Positions 36,188-46,542 are shown, counted from the stretch's first letter. The stretch is 64,000 bases of DNA from Enoplolaimus lenunculus (GCA_030248215.1 JASANG010001319.1:1-64000), one strand, 5' to 3'. Notes: generated from the letters alone by a model not told the origin. Translations and numbers: made by a program.

Positions 36188-36517
36188 GGGCCCAACGTAA
36201 ACAACGGGGGCGGAACAGTATTATACGCATATTCCTAAGCGTAAGCCTAAGTGTAAGCCTAAGCCTAAGCCTAAGTGTAAGCCTAAGCCAAAGCCTAAGT
36301 GTAAGCCTAAGCCTAAGCCTAAGCCTAAGCCTAAGCCTAAGCCCAAGCCTAAGCCTTAGAATGAGCATATTCCTAAGCCTAAGGATAAGCCTCAGCCTGA
36401 GCGTAAGAATGAGCATATTCCTAAGCCAAAGCCAAGCAAAAAAATTAGTCTAAAGCTTAAGCTTACTTTATTGCAGTCCCACAGAAAAACGTTCTGCATC
36501 TGATCTTTGCATGGGCC
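36188..36517. mobile_element. TTAGGC-containing MITE with the longest array
   Basis: Left end GGGCCCAACGTAAACAACGG, right end TGATCTTTGCATGGGCC. From about 36,236 to 36,445 it is mostly CCTAAG repeats with GTGTAAG variants. Long Ser/Leu-rich and Leu/Arg-rich open frames across it are products of the repeat and not genes. Confidence 0.85.
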
Positions 36518-36816
36518 GCTTTGTGGTAACGAAAGTTTCAAGGGTGAATTATTTGTCACTTGACAGTTGTGTTTGAGTGTGTTGGTATGTTTACTGTTCG
36601 AATTCACAAATGTGTATAGCATCTATCTCCAGTTATAAAGTTAAATTTGGCAAATTTTGAGCCAGCGAAAGATGAACTTTGAAGTTTTCCAATCCTTCCG
36701 TATTCGATTATTTTAACTGGTTTGATCTGATATTCTAAACATTGATACCTGTTTCTGTTGCAGCATAAATAAAGCTTATCACTGTGAAAGAAATGTGAAA
36801 AATGCGGAAGTTATTG

Positions 36817-37269
36817 CAGTTGAGACCTGAATAAGAGGGGGTAATAAGAGTCGGTCCCCATTTTGAGTTCCAATCCATAAGAGTTCGTATCCTTAATAAC
36901 ATTCTATAAGCGAATAGAGTCCGTAAACCATAATTAGAGTGCACAAATGTCAATTATCCCTAATTGTAGTGCATATTAAATGACTTCAGCGCTAAATAAC
37001 GTTGAGTTCTAAACTTTAAAGCATACTTGAGTGTTGAAAGATGTACATTCCAAAAAGTATAACATTGCATTATCACTGAAGCTTTTGATACAAGACAAAT
37101 ATACGGTAAATTCAACGCTTAGTTGCAATACCGAATATGTCTCTAAGGAAGAGTCGAAGACGGCGGGTTAAAATATATAACAGCCAGTAACCAAATAACA
37201 AGAGGGGTACCATCTGTAGAAGCCAAATAAATACCAGTCTCCCCTCCTTCTTATTCAGGTCACAACAGT
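36817..37269. mobile_element. MITE of the TGACCCGAATAA family
   Basis: Ends GCAGTTGAGACCTGAATAAG and TTATTCAGGTCACAACAGT are inverted repeats. The interior shares GTCCCCATTTTGAGTTCCAA with the other copies. Confidence 0.75.
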
Positions 37270-37619
37270 ATATATTGTAATTCTAATAGCCTGCACATGC
37301 TGCGTTAGAATCTACGATAATTCGTCGCCGGATAACTTGTCTTCCAACTGTGTCGCAAAGCGTATTGATAAATAAACACAATTGTAAGCGTAATCCAAAG
37401 CCTAAGCCAAAGCCTAAAGCATAATAATGAGCGACAAATTGTCAAGTCGATGAAATTTCAATTTTTAAATTGTCATTCGTCGAGTTGTCGACCCACGAAT
37501 TGTCGTTTCAACGCCGCGTAGACAGGGTGGGATTAGTGAAGATGTTTTGAAAAAACTGTTTCAAATATTGGTTATGGATAGGTAATCCTTAAAACACTAA
37601 TGACCAATGTATAGAACAA

Positions 37620-37792
37620 GGCCGCTGTAGCATAAAACTGCATTCCTAAGCCTAATTGTAATGGTAAGAATGAGCTTATACCTAAGCCTGAAGCCTAACC
37701 AAAAAATTAAGCTAAAGCTTAAGCTTACTCAGTTGCACTCCCAACCGAGAAACGTTCCGCTTGTCATCTACAAATGGTCCACAAACGAAAAG
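37620..37792. mobile_element. Decayed TTAGGC-containing MITE
   Basis: Contains CATTCCTAAGCCTAATTG, TAAGCTTAAGCTTACTCAGT and AACGTTCCGCTTGTCATCTA, a decayed version of the family right end. Confidence 0.6.
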
Positions 37793-37927
37793 CGGTCTCT
37801 GTATCGAGTAAATATCACACCGTGTCGCATGTGTTTTGACAGTAATATATTTTAGATTAACTCCATCAGCATTTGATTCTTAGAAACATTAATTCAAACC
37901 ATTAATTTTCCTCAAATTGAAATTAAA

Positions 37928-38032
37928 ATGTTCTCACACAACTTTGTATCTCAACTGCAGTCAACTGCATTCATTGCGTTATGTGCAATTACTATATCCA
38001 TGATACAGTCGTGCAATACGATGCCTGCTTAT
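37928..38032 (+). CDS. Tachykinin precursor exon 1: signal peptide
   Basis: 35 codons starting at ATG 37,928 and ending TAT before donor GTAAGT (38,033). The product has a short polar N-terminus and a hydrophobic core STAFIALCAITISMIQSC, then NTMPAY. Cleavage after the Ser-Cys or nearby would fit a secretory signal. No in-frame upstream ATG was identified. It is too short to stand out as an ORF. Linking it to exon 2 rests on order, strand, splice phase and the missing signal peptide in exon 2; a transcript would be needed to prove it. Confidence 0.72.
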
Positions 38033-40248
38033 GTAAGTTTTTTAGTGTTTACAGAACTAAACTATATTTAAAGTCTTGTACGCCAATCTGCTATTCAGTT
38101 CAATTATTAATTGGTAAATCTGCTACTCTTACCAATAGAGTATTAACCTGTTATGGTGACCGGAATAATCTGAGAGGAGGTAATAAGAGCTGCTGGTTCT
38201 CGCTGCAAAAAATGGTGAGTCAAATTGACTCCCTACGAAATAGGCTCTACGGGACTACACAAATTGAGTCAAATTACACTTCGCCCGAGTCAAACATGCG
38301 AGTCAGTGAGTCAAATTTGACTCTGGTACGGTCGAATTTGACTCCGTTTGTGTAGTCCCGTAAAGCTTATTTCGAAGAGAGTCAATTTGACTCACTATTT
38401 TTTGCAGTGTTCTTATTTTACGTCTGGTTCAGTAGGCATCTTCTATCCGTAATTGAAGTCCGTAAATTGATAAAGTCCAAATTTTCTAAGCAGAGTCAAC
38501 AAATATCAACTGCCCTAATCAGGTTACGTAATAGGTTTTGGCCCAAATCAGTTCAGTATTGGATTGATTACTTGTTTAAGCTTATGTGGTGGATATTCGT
38601 AGAAGCATACTGAAATCTTAATGATACATTCTTACATACGCACTAAAATTATAGCGAATGGCTGGCCATAAGTTGGCCAATGTAAAGAACAGAGGCGAAA
38701 CCGTATTATAAGCATAGTCCTAAGCCTAAGGCTAAGCTTAAACCCAAACCTAAGCGTAAGAACGAGCATATTCCTATAAGCCTAAACCTAAGTCTAAGTC
38801 AAGCAAAAAAACTGGTCTAAAGCAATAAACGTACTCTATTGCAGTCCCACAGAAAACCGTTCCGCCCCTGATCTTTACGTGGACCAATAAGTTTATGGTG
38901 TGGGGTTTAAACAGCAGGAGGTGGTATGAATAATAAACAATGCCCCCTACCCGAAAAGCATAGCGTGTACCCTCCAAAGAGCAGAAATCAAAATCAGTCG
39001 TCCCATAGGCAACTTTAGTAATTGACTTGAATGCCAGGTTGGCCTACGACATACCACCAGTTAAGAAAAGATATGTTAAAGGGGGACGAATAAATTTCAA
39101 AAAGATATGTCTGACCCCCCTCCATGTTACTTGCCGGGCATTCATTCGAAATCAATGTCTACGCTCATTCTGAGAATTGATCAGTTTTACTGTAGTGCAC
39201 AGTATAATAGGAGGATTGATATTTATTTGGCCTCTCGAGACGGTAGGTACCTCCTGTTATTTTCAATTACGGCTATTATTTATTTTTAACCCGCCCTCTG
39301 CCACCCTTCGTTCGTTACTGATATATATCCGGTATTGCAACTATCCTTTGAATTAAACGTTTATTTGTCTTGTGTCAATAGCTTGAGTGACAATACAAGG
39401 TTATACTTAGGAATGTACTTTCAAAATTTAAATACGCTTTAAATTTCGAGCTCAAATATATTTGGTCCTGGAGTCATTTATGCGTTACAATTAGGGATAA
39501 TTGACATTTTTTCACTCTAATTAGGGTTTAAGAACTCTATCCGCTCACAGACTCTTATTACGGATACAGATTCCTATTGATTGGGACTCAAAATGGGGAC
39601 CCCTCTTATTACTCCCCTATTATTCGGGTCACTATAGTGGTCATTTCCTACAGCGTATGCATATTTTAAAAAGACTACAAACAGTTCTTAAGGTGGCACC
39701 GTACTTTTTTGAGCATTTCGACGCATTGCAGTGCCGTTCAGAGCCATAAAGAAGCGTTCAGCGTCGTCTGGCATCGCGAGGCGTCGTACGCGGATTGTCA
39801 TACGGCGACGAGCGGCACCACAAACGATATATAAACAAAATTTGCTTTAGTTCTGGTTCCGTTTGTGATGCTGGACAGCGCCGTACGACATATATAGCGG
39901 CATTTCTAATGTCACGTGTTCCATTATTAATATTTTATGCTTTCAGAGCATGGTAAATCAAATTGAAGGTAATCAGTTGAAACTAGTGCCGGTAATGGGA
40001 TTAAAAGACGCCGATGCGACCTCATGGTACAATCCGAAAAGAGCTGACTTGGCGTTCTTGGGATCCAGAGGACGGCGTTCGGAAATCGCATTCTATGGCG
40101 CACGCGGCCGACGATCCTCGTTCAATTTCCTTGGAAGCAGGGGCCGGAAACGAACCAGCGGGCATGGAGTTGAAATTGGAAAAAGTGAATTTGAAAATTC
40201 GTATAAAAGAAATGACGCTGGTATGCCAGCATTTTTTGGTTCCAGGGG
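37928..40248 (+). CDS. Tachykinin-related neuropeptide precursor (two exons; 3' end not resolved)
   Basis: Secreted neuropeptide precursor, known in protostomes to yield C-terminally amidated peptides that act on tachykinin-type G-protein-coupled receptors. Exon 1 (37,928-38,032) encodes a signal peptide; exon 2 (39,947-40,248) encodes four FxGxR-Gly peptides separated by dibasic cleavage sites. Exon 1 ends in phase 0 at GTAAGT. Exon 2 follows TTTTATGCTTTCAG and is open in phase 0, so the join preserves the frame. The 1.9-kb intron carries a foldback MITE, a TTAGGC MITE and a TGACCCGAATAA MITE. Exon 2 ends at donor GTAATT, so at least one more exon is expected. One candidate is at 40,645-40,663 (after ATTTCATAG), which would add KNDPT and a stop, but that is weak. 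Confidence 0.82.
38201..38409. mobile_element. Foldback MITE, solo copy outside the palindrome
   Basis: Starts CGCTGCAAAAAATGGTGAGT and ends CACTATTTTTTGCAGTG. It is flanked by TTCT on both sides (38,197-38,200 and 38,410-38,413), a possible 4-bp target duplication. The homologous insertions at 4,994, 16,744 and 31,024 show only TA, so the duplication length is unsettled. Confidence 0.85.
38675..38885. mobile_element. TTAGGC-containing MITE
   Basis: Starts GGCCAATGTAAAGAACAGAG and ends CCGCCCCTGATCTTTACGTG. The interior has degenerate CCTAAG repeats and GGTCTAAAGCAATAAACGTA. Confidence 0.82.
39189..39638. mobile_element. MITE of the TGACCCGAATAA family
   Basis: Left end ACTGTAGTGCACAGTATAAT, with GATATTTATTTGGCCTCTCG as in the 26,124 copy. 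Right end TATTATTCGGGTCACTATAG. The interior has CTAATTAGGGTTTAAGAACT. Confidence 0.65.
39947..40248 (+). CDS. Tachykinin precursor exon 2: four FxGxR-amide peptides
   Basis: Counted from Met 39,950, residues 1-29 are a spacer ending in Lys-Arg (30-31). Then come ADLAFLGSR-Gly (32-41), Arg-Arg, SEIAFYGAR-Gly (44-53), Arg-Arg, SSFNFLGSR-Gly (56-65), Arg-Lys-Arg, the linker TSGHGVEIGKSEFENSY, Lys-Arg, and NDAGMPAFFGSR-Gly (88-100). Each Gly is the amide donor, and dibasic sites are prohormone convertase targets. The exon stops two bases into the last Gly codon (GG before GTAATT), so any next base still gives Gly. Only two peptides carry the same FLGSR core; the others are FYGAR and FFGSR. Confidence 0.9.
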
Positions 40249-42021
40249 GTAATTTTTCAGCAGCGGGGGGGGGGTGCAGATTATCCATAGCTGGAATTAT
40301 ATGAAATATGATTTTTGATATGCTCAAATTAAAAAATTTTTTTCTTCAAATTTTATCAATTTTGAGGGGGGTATTTGCCTACTCGAGCCAGTTCAGTGAA
40401 ACAACTCAAACTAAATTTTTGCGATATCTGATTTTTGAAATTTTCGAATTAAAAATTAGCAAAATTGTATTCAAATATTATATGTGAACTTTATGTCTGT
40501 ATCAAACCAATATTTCTCCGGACGTAAGGTGTTGTAAAATAGTAAGGTTTACCGTGAAAACACTACCAAACAGCGTTTATTTGCTAATTCCTACCCAGCG
40601 AGAGTGTCCACCGACACATCCTTTAACCTTTCAATATTTCATAGCAAAAATGACCCAACTTGATACTATGTACCTACTAGCAATCTTAAACCGGAAGTAT
40701 AAAATTGTAACCGGACGTCAACCAAAATTTGCCGGATCCGGAGACGAACCGAAATCAAGTAGTTAAAACAATGCTTAATTTGCTAGTTTAGCAAATTTCT
40801 GTGTAGTGTTGGCCGAAAAAATCTCGGTTTTAGACTTATTTTTTATGAAAATTGTCAAAATTGTACCAAAAGTTAAAGCCGACGAAGCCCACTAAACAGT
40901 ATACTTTTTGTAAAATAACTGAAAACTTCTCTGCCGAAATTGTCGGAACTAAAATTAGTTCAACAATCATCAAAATTCCTTATTCCTTACTTTATTTTAC
41001 TGGGGTTGATTTTGCTGTATCTATTCGTATATATTTTTCACTGAACTACATTTGTAACTTCGGCCCAAGTGAAGATCAGGGGCGGAACGTTTTTATGTGG
41101 AACTGCAACAGTGTAAGCTTAACCTGACAGACCAATTTTTTGCTTTAGCTTAGGCTTAGGCTTAGGCATAAACTCATTCTTACGCTTAGGCTTAGGATTA
41201 GGCTCAGGCTTAGGCTTAGGAATATGCTCATTCTTACGCTTGGACTTAGGCGTAAGCTTAGGCTCATGAATATGCTTTTAATACTGTTCCGTCCCTGTTT
41301 TTTACATTGGCCGTAACTTCTATAGAACATATCTCAATAAAAGGTTCTAATTTGATCTACTGTTTGGATGTTAAACAAGGCTTAAAATGAACGCAACGTT
41401 GATTTCATAAACCATTTTGAACCCTTTATGAAATGAATATATTTCTATATCTCGAATAGTCGCCGATTTCGTATCGATTTCCAGCAAAAAAATTTGAAAT
41501 TTTTTATTATAAATATGTCAAACTTAAAGAATTGTTCGTAAGTTACAAAGACGAACCTGTTTCGTACGTAACAGCTTTTAAGTGAAAAATGTCATTATTA
41601 AAACTGCCAAAACTTCCTTCCAATAATTCGGCCAATGTTCCTTTGACACACCAGAAACCTGGACGCCCCTTAAAGTAACATGGGTCAATAATTCTCACAG
41701 GGTACGAAAGTCGATTTGTTGCGCTACAATTAGGGATAATTGTCATTTACGGACTCTAATTAGGGTTTAGGGACTCTATCCGCTTACCCTTATTAGGGAT
41801 CCGGACTCCTATTGATCGTGACTCAAAATGGGGACCCCTTATTCGGGTCGATACAGTACTTACTCTAAATCGTACAAACATCGGTCCATGTTACTTTTAA
41901 TGGAGCCATAATTTAACCAGCAGATCCAGAAATTCCTGACGGGGGACAGGCTCGTAAATGCTTTGGAACGCAATTTTTCACCAAAAATTTTTCAGAGGAG
42001 GAAAAATTGCAAGGTAAGGAC
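40249..42021. other. Region after tachykinin exon 2: MITEs and no confirmed exon
   Basis: Contains a poly-G stretch at about 40,264-40,274, CCGGAACC-like scraps at about 40,690-40,745 that look like a decayed hAT MITE, a TTAGGC MITE at 41,062-41,312, and a partial TGACCCGAATAA element at about 41,713-41,859. CCAGAAACCTGGACGCCCCT at about 41,650 matches 14,429 and 33,530. Any terminal exon of the neuropeptide gene should lie here or beyond the LINE, but I cannot place it with confidence. Confidence 0.6.
41062..41312. mobile_element. TTAGGC-containing MITE
   Basis: Starts GGCCCAAGTGAAGATCAGGG and ends CCGTCCCTGTTTTTTACATT then GGCC. The interior is TTAGGCTTAGGCTTAGGC with variants. Confidence 0.82.
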
Positions 42022-42256
42022 CAGGGTGCAATCGCAGGTGAAAAATACCGGGGCCGGAAGTCAGCAAAACTTGCCGGAGGTGAGGCGATAGGTAGTAATG
42101 ATGATCAATTAAGTAATTTTAGCAAATATGAGCAATACATTTTTAGTTGTTTGGTTTTATGCCAAGTTTCTGCGAAATTTTGGAAATTCTTCTTAAAATT
42201 GCGACAAAAGTAAAACGAAATGCACTAAACAGATAAATTTTGCAAAATTTTACTAC

Positions 42257-45200
42257 GAAGCCATAGGCCGATCTGCACATTTGAATTCCCACGACACAGG
42301 ACCCATGAGCTCATAACTTTTGAATCCAAATTGCATCATACTCTGTTAGCTTTGGCTTCTAATTATATCAACAGCGGTCAAAATTTGATATCACGAGCAG
42401 CTTGTAATCTCGCGATGCGCCTTGGTATATGTATGTATAAGTTGATTTCGTTTCTTGCAAAGGTAGTAAATTTAGTATTCGACGGTACTTATTCGATATA
42501 CATTTTTCACTTAGCTAATTTTGAGAATTTAAAAATTCGAAGTATTATTATTCAGGAAGGTGCCTCAGTATTTTATTTTTTTTTTTTTTCACCCCGGGTT
42601 TTATTAAAAGGATAAACCACATTTACATCAACGAAAGCAATTATATAAACCAAAGAAGGCAACAACATATTATCATAACATAACAAAGGTCCTTGAAAAT
42701 TACCCATTATTCTACTCTGCTTGCAAGGATATTATTCAGAGCAAATATGTTAAAAAGCACACAAGAAACCTAGTTTCAAAACAAACTACAAATCAGGTAC
42801 GCTGAGAAAAGGACATTCGAAAACCCAGCATGCTATCATTCTGTCGGGTTATTGTTCCAAAAACCTTAAAAAAACATTCTTCTTTTAGATACAGCTTAAG
42901 TTTGCACAAATTTCTATAAACATTTTCCTGAAAAACATCAACAACACAGACATTTTCATTGTTAAACTCGAGTTTACATCGAGCACTCCATATTGCCAAT
43001 TGTGCATGTTGGACGATGAAATTAAAAGCTATTCTCTTTAATGGGTCGTGAATATTTCGTCCCAAAATTAAATCCGAAATCGTTATTTCATTTACTCCAG
43101 CTACCTGTTGCAAAACGGGAGTAATGAAAAAACTAATTTCTTGCGCCCGCAAACAATAAATAAACACATGAACATTATCCTCCCGCACTTCAATTCCATC
43201 CAAATAACAAAACGAACATATATTTGTCCCATCTGTAAAATGACTAGTGCGGTGATTAGTATACAATGACTTGTGTCTTAACCTAAAATGGACGTCTCGC
43301 GCAGAGCCGTCAACATATTTCGCTTTTGCCCATATCCATGATCGCTCGACAAAAATAGGTTCAACTCCTAGCTCGTCTCGCCAAAAAACATGTTTAGGAT
43401 GCATGAGTCCCTTATACACAGCGTGTATCCACATTTTATACAATTTATTTGCCGACACTGTTTTTAAGGATAACTTTTCGCCAAAAAACCAACAAAAATT
43501 TCCATCCATTTTAAAAGATGACTCAATCATTGCAATCCGTATCTCTTTATATAACTCCGGTACATCAATGCGTCTCAGTTGACGTTTAGTCGAAAACTGA
43601 ACTTGCCGAAAGAAATGTTCGAAACATCTCTTCCAACTCACAACTTCGGTACCTCTTAATATTCGAATATAAAACATTAAACGATTCACTTTCAGTCTGA
43701 CAAAAATATTTGGGAAATTTATCCCGCCGTGACTAGGTTGTAAAAACAGGATATCCCTTCTAATAATACTAGCGGTGGACGGGTACCACAACCACTTATA
43801 AACCACATTGATAGTTTCCTTCACTAGTTGCTCAGGGGGTGTTACTAATTTTATCAAATAATTAAACATACACAAAAAATATATGTGAACAAGATGGATT
43901 TTTCCAAAAACAGAGATACCTCGGGGCGGTATTCGCTGTTCAAGACTTGCAATTGCTTCATAGCACTTTATCCAATTTTCAGGAACATCGAGTCCCTTTG
44001 AATCAAACCAAAAGCCATAAATTTTCACTCTTTCAACAATAAAGCGTGCATATTGATGGGGTACAAGTGCGTTCCTTAGATCGCCCATTAATAGTATCTG
44101 TGTTTTAGTTTCCTTTAGTCGGCTGCCAGAGGCCTTTTGAAATTTTTCAAAAACATCAAAAACCACACTTATATCTGAAATCCTACTTAGAAAAATATTA
44201 GTGTCGTCGGCAAACTTAGTCACTCGGGTGTTAATGCCGTATAGTGGTATCCCCGAAATTCTTGAAGTTATTCGAAGATAATGAGCTACCACTTCCGCTG
44301 TTATGACATATAATGACGGCGATAAGGGACACCCTTGTCGAATTCCACGGAAAACATGAAAAAATTCTGACTTAAAACCATTAACTATAACAGATGATCT
44401 TGTACATCCGGGTTTATAAATACATTTGATCATGTTTAAAAAGTTTTCGCCAAAATTCATGACCCTAAGTGTCTCAAAAATAAATGACCACTCCACCAAA
44501 TCAAAAGCGGCTTTGTGATCAACTGATAGCAGCAACGCCTTTGCGTTGCTTTCATTGGCATAATGAATAACAGACATGACATGTGCAACACTGTCTTGGA
44601 TAATTCTGTCGGGAACCGAGCTTGTCTGATCCGGGTGGACTAAAGATTTCATGACCGATTCTAATCTTTTTGCCAAAACTTTCGTAAAAATCTTATAATC
44701 TATATTCAGCAACGTAATTGGCCGCCAATTATCGCGACACGTTTTCCTTCCATTCCCTTTATATAATAGGGTAATAACACCATCATATGCGGAGAAATTG
44801 AGCTTAAAATCATCCAAGAACGCGTTATACATTTTACACAAAAATTCAGATAATATTCCACAAAACAGCCAATAGAATTCAACAGGAATACCATCGTATC
44901 CCGGCGTCTTTTTACCCTGCATAGATTTAATAGCGCTCGCTATTTCAACTGACGTAATGGGTCCCTCTAAAGTATTTTTTTCCACCTCACTCAACTTGGA
45001 AAGACCATTTTGTGCCAGAAAAAAAGTGAGATCTTCTCCGCTTATCCCTTCCGATCTGAATACGTTGGAATACTGCTCAGTAATTTCACCTAGAACTGCA
45101 TCTGAGTCTGTTACTAACGTGCCATCAGACCTTTCGATCGAGCTTATATGCCTGGCTTCCCAGTTCTTACGTTGAAGAGACTTGACTGTTGCTAAAGAGG

Positions 45201-46542
45201 CGTTGTCATTTACCTCACTACCGTAGTACGTATTATGCCTGCAAGAAGCAATATAAAATGCATTCAATAATTCGATTTGATTTTTTAGCTTTTTAAGACC
45301 CGATCTGAGATTCGGATTGTTTGGATACTGTCCTATCAGCATTTGTACATTAATAACTTGGCTCTCTAATGATTTCCTCAACATGTCGCGTTCCTTAGCT
45401 TTATTTTTACCCAACTTTACAAAGAAGGTTTTAACATCAGCCTTAAATACTTCCCACATCATAGAAAACCCTGTGGAAATGTTCATTAAATGTTTGAGCC
45501 GCGTTAAAACAAAGGTCTGTACGCCGACTTCACCCAAAAGCATTGTATTCATCTTATAGTATCCTTTCCCTCTCTTTAAATTAGGTAAGCGAATCTTAAC
45601 TCTAAACAACCTATGATCTGTCTTGTTCACTGAGCGAGCGGTACACAAAGCGCCCGGTTGTAAAAAAGCCGGCATATAAATCCGATCTATACGAGACTGA
45701 CTTCCATGAATGTCTGAAAGAAAAGTAAAAAAGTCGTTTTTATTTGGATGCGTCTCCCTAAAAACATCAGATATCACCAACAGTTCCTTCAAACAATAAA
45801 GCTCTCTCAGGCCTTGCTGCTGATCATATGACGGCCGTGATCGGTCCAAAACCGGGTCCTCAACTAAGTTAAAATCACCCAACATAATAACACATTTATA
45901 ATCAAACCAAAACGAATTTTGCACTTGTTGCATCAGCTGGTTGAAAAAAACTACTCGCTGCTCGCCGTTCGCGGGAGCATAAACACCAATTAAGAAAAAA
46001 GAAAGAGAGCCAATACTAAAAGCAATCGTGACCGCCCTACCCTGAATATTAAAAATGTTTTCAATTTGACCAACAGGAGCTGTCCTATTTATAAGGACCG
46101 TTACCCCTGTTTTACTATTCTCCTCGCTTGCGAAACTGTGAAATATTTTAAAATTGCGTGAGAAAATTCTATCAAAAATCTCTGCATCCCAATTGTTTTT
46201 AAAATGTGTCTCTTGCAGACAAATCAAATTTAAATCTTTTATCCTTTCAAAAACTATCGACACTTTTCGAAAATGCTTAATGGATCTGCAATTTAAACTG
46301 GAAAAAGAAAAGAAATTTGGCAGATCCATATTGACTACTCTGGCTTGAATACAGAATTTCCTTTCGCCAGGTCCAGCAACTTTAAATGGTGAAACAATGC
46401 ATATTCCAAAAATTATTTACGCTCGGAATATGGACCTACAATTATCAGTGCGCGCAAATTACAATGTCCTGCATAAATATCAGTAATATTCGGTAAAACT
46501 TCGCAATATCATGATATTCTCATATAAAAGCGCCGTGTATCA
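42257..46542 (-). mobile_element. LINE of the Tx1/L1 group, ORF2-bearing copy
   Basis: A 4,286-bp insertion bounded by perfect 16-bp duplications TGCAAAATTTTACTAC (42,241-42,256 and 46,543-46,558). On the minus strand there are about 210 bp before the ORF2 start, so ORF1 is absent and the copy is probably 5'-truncated or starts close to ORF2. The 3' tract after the stop is about 536 bp. An A-rich run corresponds to T's at about 42,573-42,590, but the final 316 bp to the duplication are ordinary sequence without a terminal poly(A). Confidence 0.88.
42793..46329 (-). CDS. LINE ORF2: endonuclease/reverse transcriptase (1,178 aa, intact)
   Basis: Nicks target DNA and copies the element RNA at the nick. 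An APE-type endonuclease spans about residues 8-245: Asn13 in SSLNCRS, Glu40 in LQETH, GDFN 152-155, RID 213-215 and TDH 237-239. Reverse transcriptase spans about 470-780: NWRPITLLN (534-542), SVDHKAAFD (602-610), GIRQGCPLSPSLY (662-674) and the catalytic FADD (706-709). A C-terminal C-x2-C-x12-H-x4-C knuckle is at 1,038-1,059. The frame has no stop or frameshift and the catalytic residues are present, so it is young. Placement in the Tx1/L1 group rests on domain order and motifs such as NWRPITLLNIDYKIF followed by HPDQTSSVPDR; a phylogeny would settle the clade. Confidence 0.95.
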   Translation of the reverse strand: MDLPNFFSFSSLNCRSIKHFRKVSIVFERIKDLNLICLQETHFKNNWDAEIFDRIFSRNFKIFHSFASEENSKTGVTVLINRTAPVGQIENIFNIQGRAVTIAFSIGSLSFFLIGVYAPANGEQRVVFFNQLMQQVQNSFWFDYKCVIMLGDFNLVEDPVLDRSRPSYDQQQGLRELYCLKELLVISDVFRETHPNKNDFFTFLSDIHGSQSRIDRIYMPAFLQPGALCTARSVNKTDHRLFRVKIRLPNLKRGKGYYKMNTMLLGEVGVQTFVLTRLKHLMNISTGFSMMWEVFKADVKTFFVKLGKNKAKERDMLRKSLESQVINVQMLIGQYPNNPNLRSGLKKLKNQIELLNAFYIASCRHNTYYGSEVNDNASLATVKSLQRKNWEARHISSIERSDGTLVTDSDAVLGEITEQYSNVFRSEGISGEDLTFFLAQNGLSKLSEVEKNTLEGPITSVEIASAIKSMQGKKTPGYDGIPVEFYWLFCGILSEFLCKMYNAFLDDFKLNFSAYDGVITLLYKGNGRKTCRDNWRPITLLNIDYKIFTKVLAKRLESVMKSLVHPDQTSSVPDRIIQDSVAHVMSVIHYANESNAKALLLSVDHKAAFDLVEWSFIFETLRVMNFGENFLNMIKCIYKPGCTRSSVIVNGFKSEFFHVFRGIRQGCPLSPSLYVITAEVVAHYLRITSRISGIPLYGINTRVTKFADDTNIFLSRISDISVVFDVFEKFQKASGSRLKETKTQILLMGDLRNALVPHQYARFIVERVKIYGFWFDSKGLDVPENWIKCYEAIASLEQRIPPRGISVFGKIHLVHIYFLCMFNYLIKLVTPPEQLVKETINVVYKWLWYPSTASIIRRDILFLQPSHGGINFPNIFVRLKVNRLMFYIRILRGTEVVSWKRCFEHFFRQVQFSTKRQLRRIDVPELYKEIRIAMIESSFKMDGNFCWFFGEKLSLKTVSANKLYKMWIHAVYKGLMHPKHVFWRDELGVEPIFVERSWIWAKAKYVDGSARDVHFRLRHKSLYTNHRTSHFTDGTNICSFCYLDGIEVREDNVHVFIYCLRAQEISFFITPVLQQVAGVNEITISDLILGRNIHDPLKRIAFNFIVQHAQLAIWSARCKLEFNNENVCVVDVFQENVYRNLCKLKLYLKEECFFKVFGTITRQNDSMLGFRMSFSQRT

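Larger units (their letters stand above)
38033..39946 (+). other. Tachykinin gene intron 1, filled with MITEs
   Basis: Donor GTAAGT at 38,033 and acceptor TTTCAG ending at 39,946. It contains a foldback MITE (38,201-38,409), a TTAGGC MITE (38,675-38,885) and a TGACCCGAATAA MITE (39,189-39,638). A fragment GTGACCGGAATAATCTGAGA at about 38,157 resembles another TGACCCGAATAA end. No other coding exon was recognised. Confidence 0.7.

Noticed and set aside
36236-36445. Chromosome-end or healed telomere signal
   Set aside because: TTAGGC runs here are short, impure and always inside the same MITE structure in at least eleven copies, so they are part of the element and do not mark a chromosome end.
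36147-36453. Leu/Arg-rich and Ser/Leu-rich open frames of 89 codons on both strands
   Set aside because: They are translations of the TTAGGC/CCTAAG hexamer inside a MITE.
41994-42013. Possible microexon after TTTTTCAG and before GTAAGGAC, upstream of the LINE-split hAT MITE
   Set aside because: It would fit the splice phase of tachykinin exon 2 but encodes a non-peptide stretch (GGKIA), and the motif is short enough to arise by chance.
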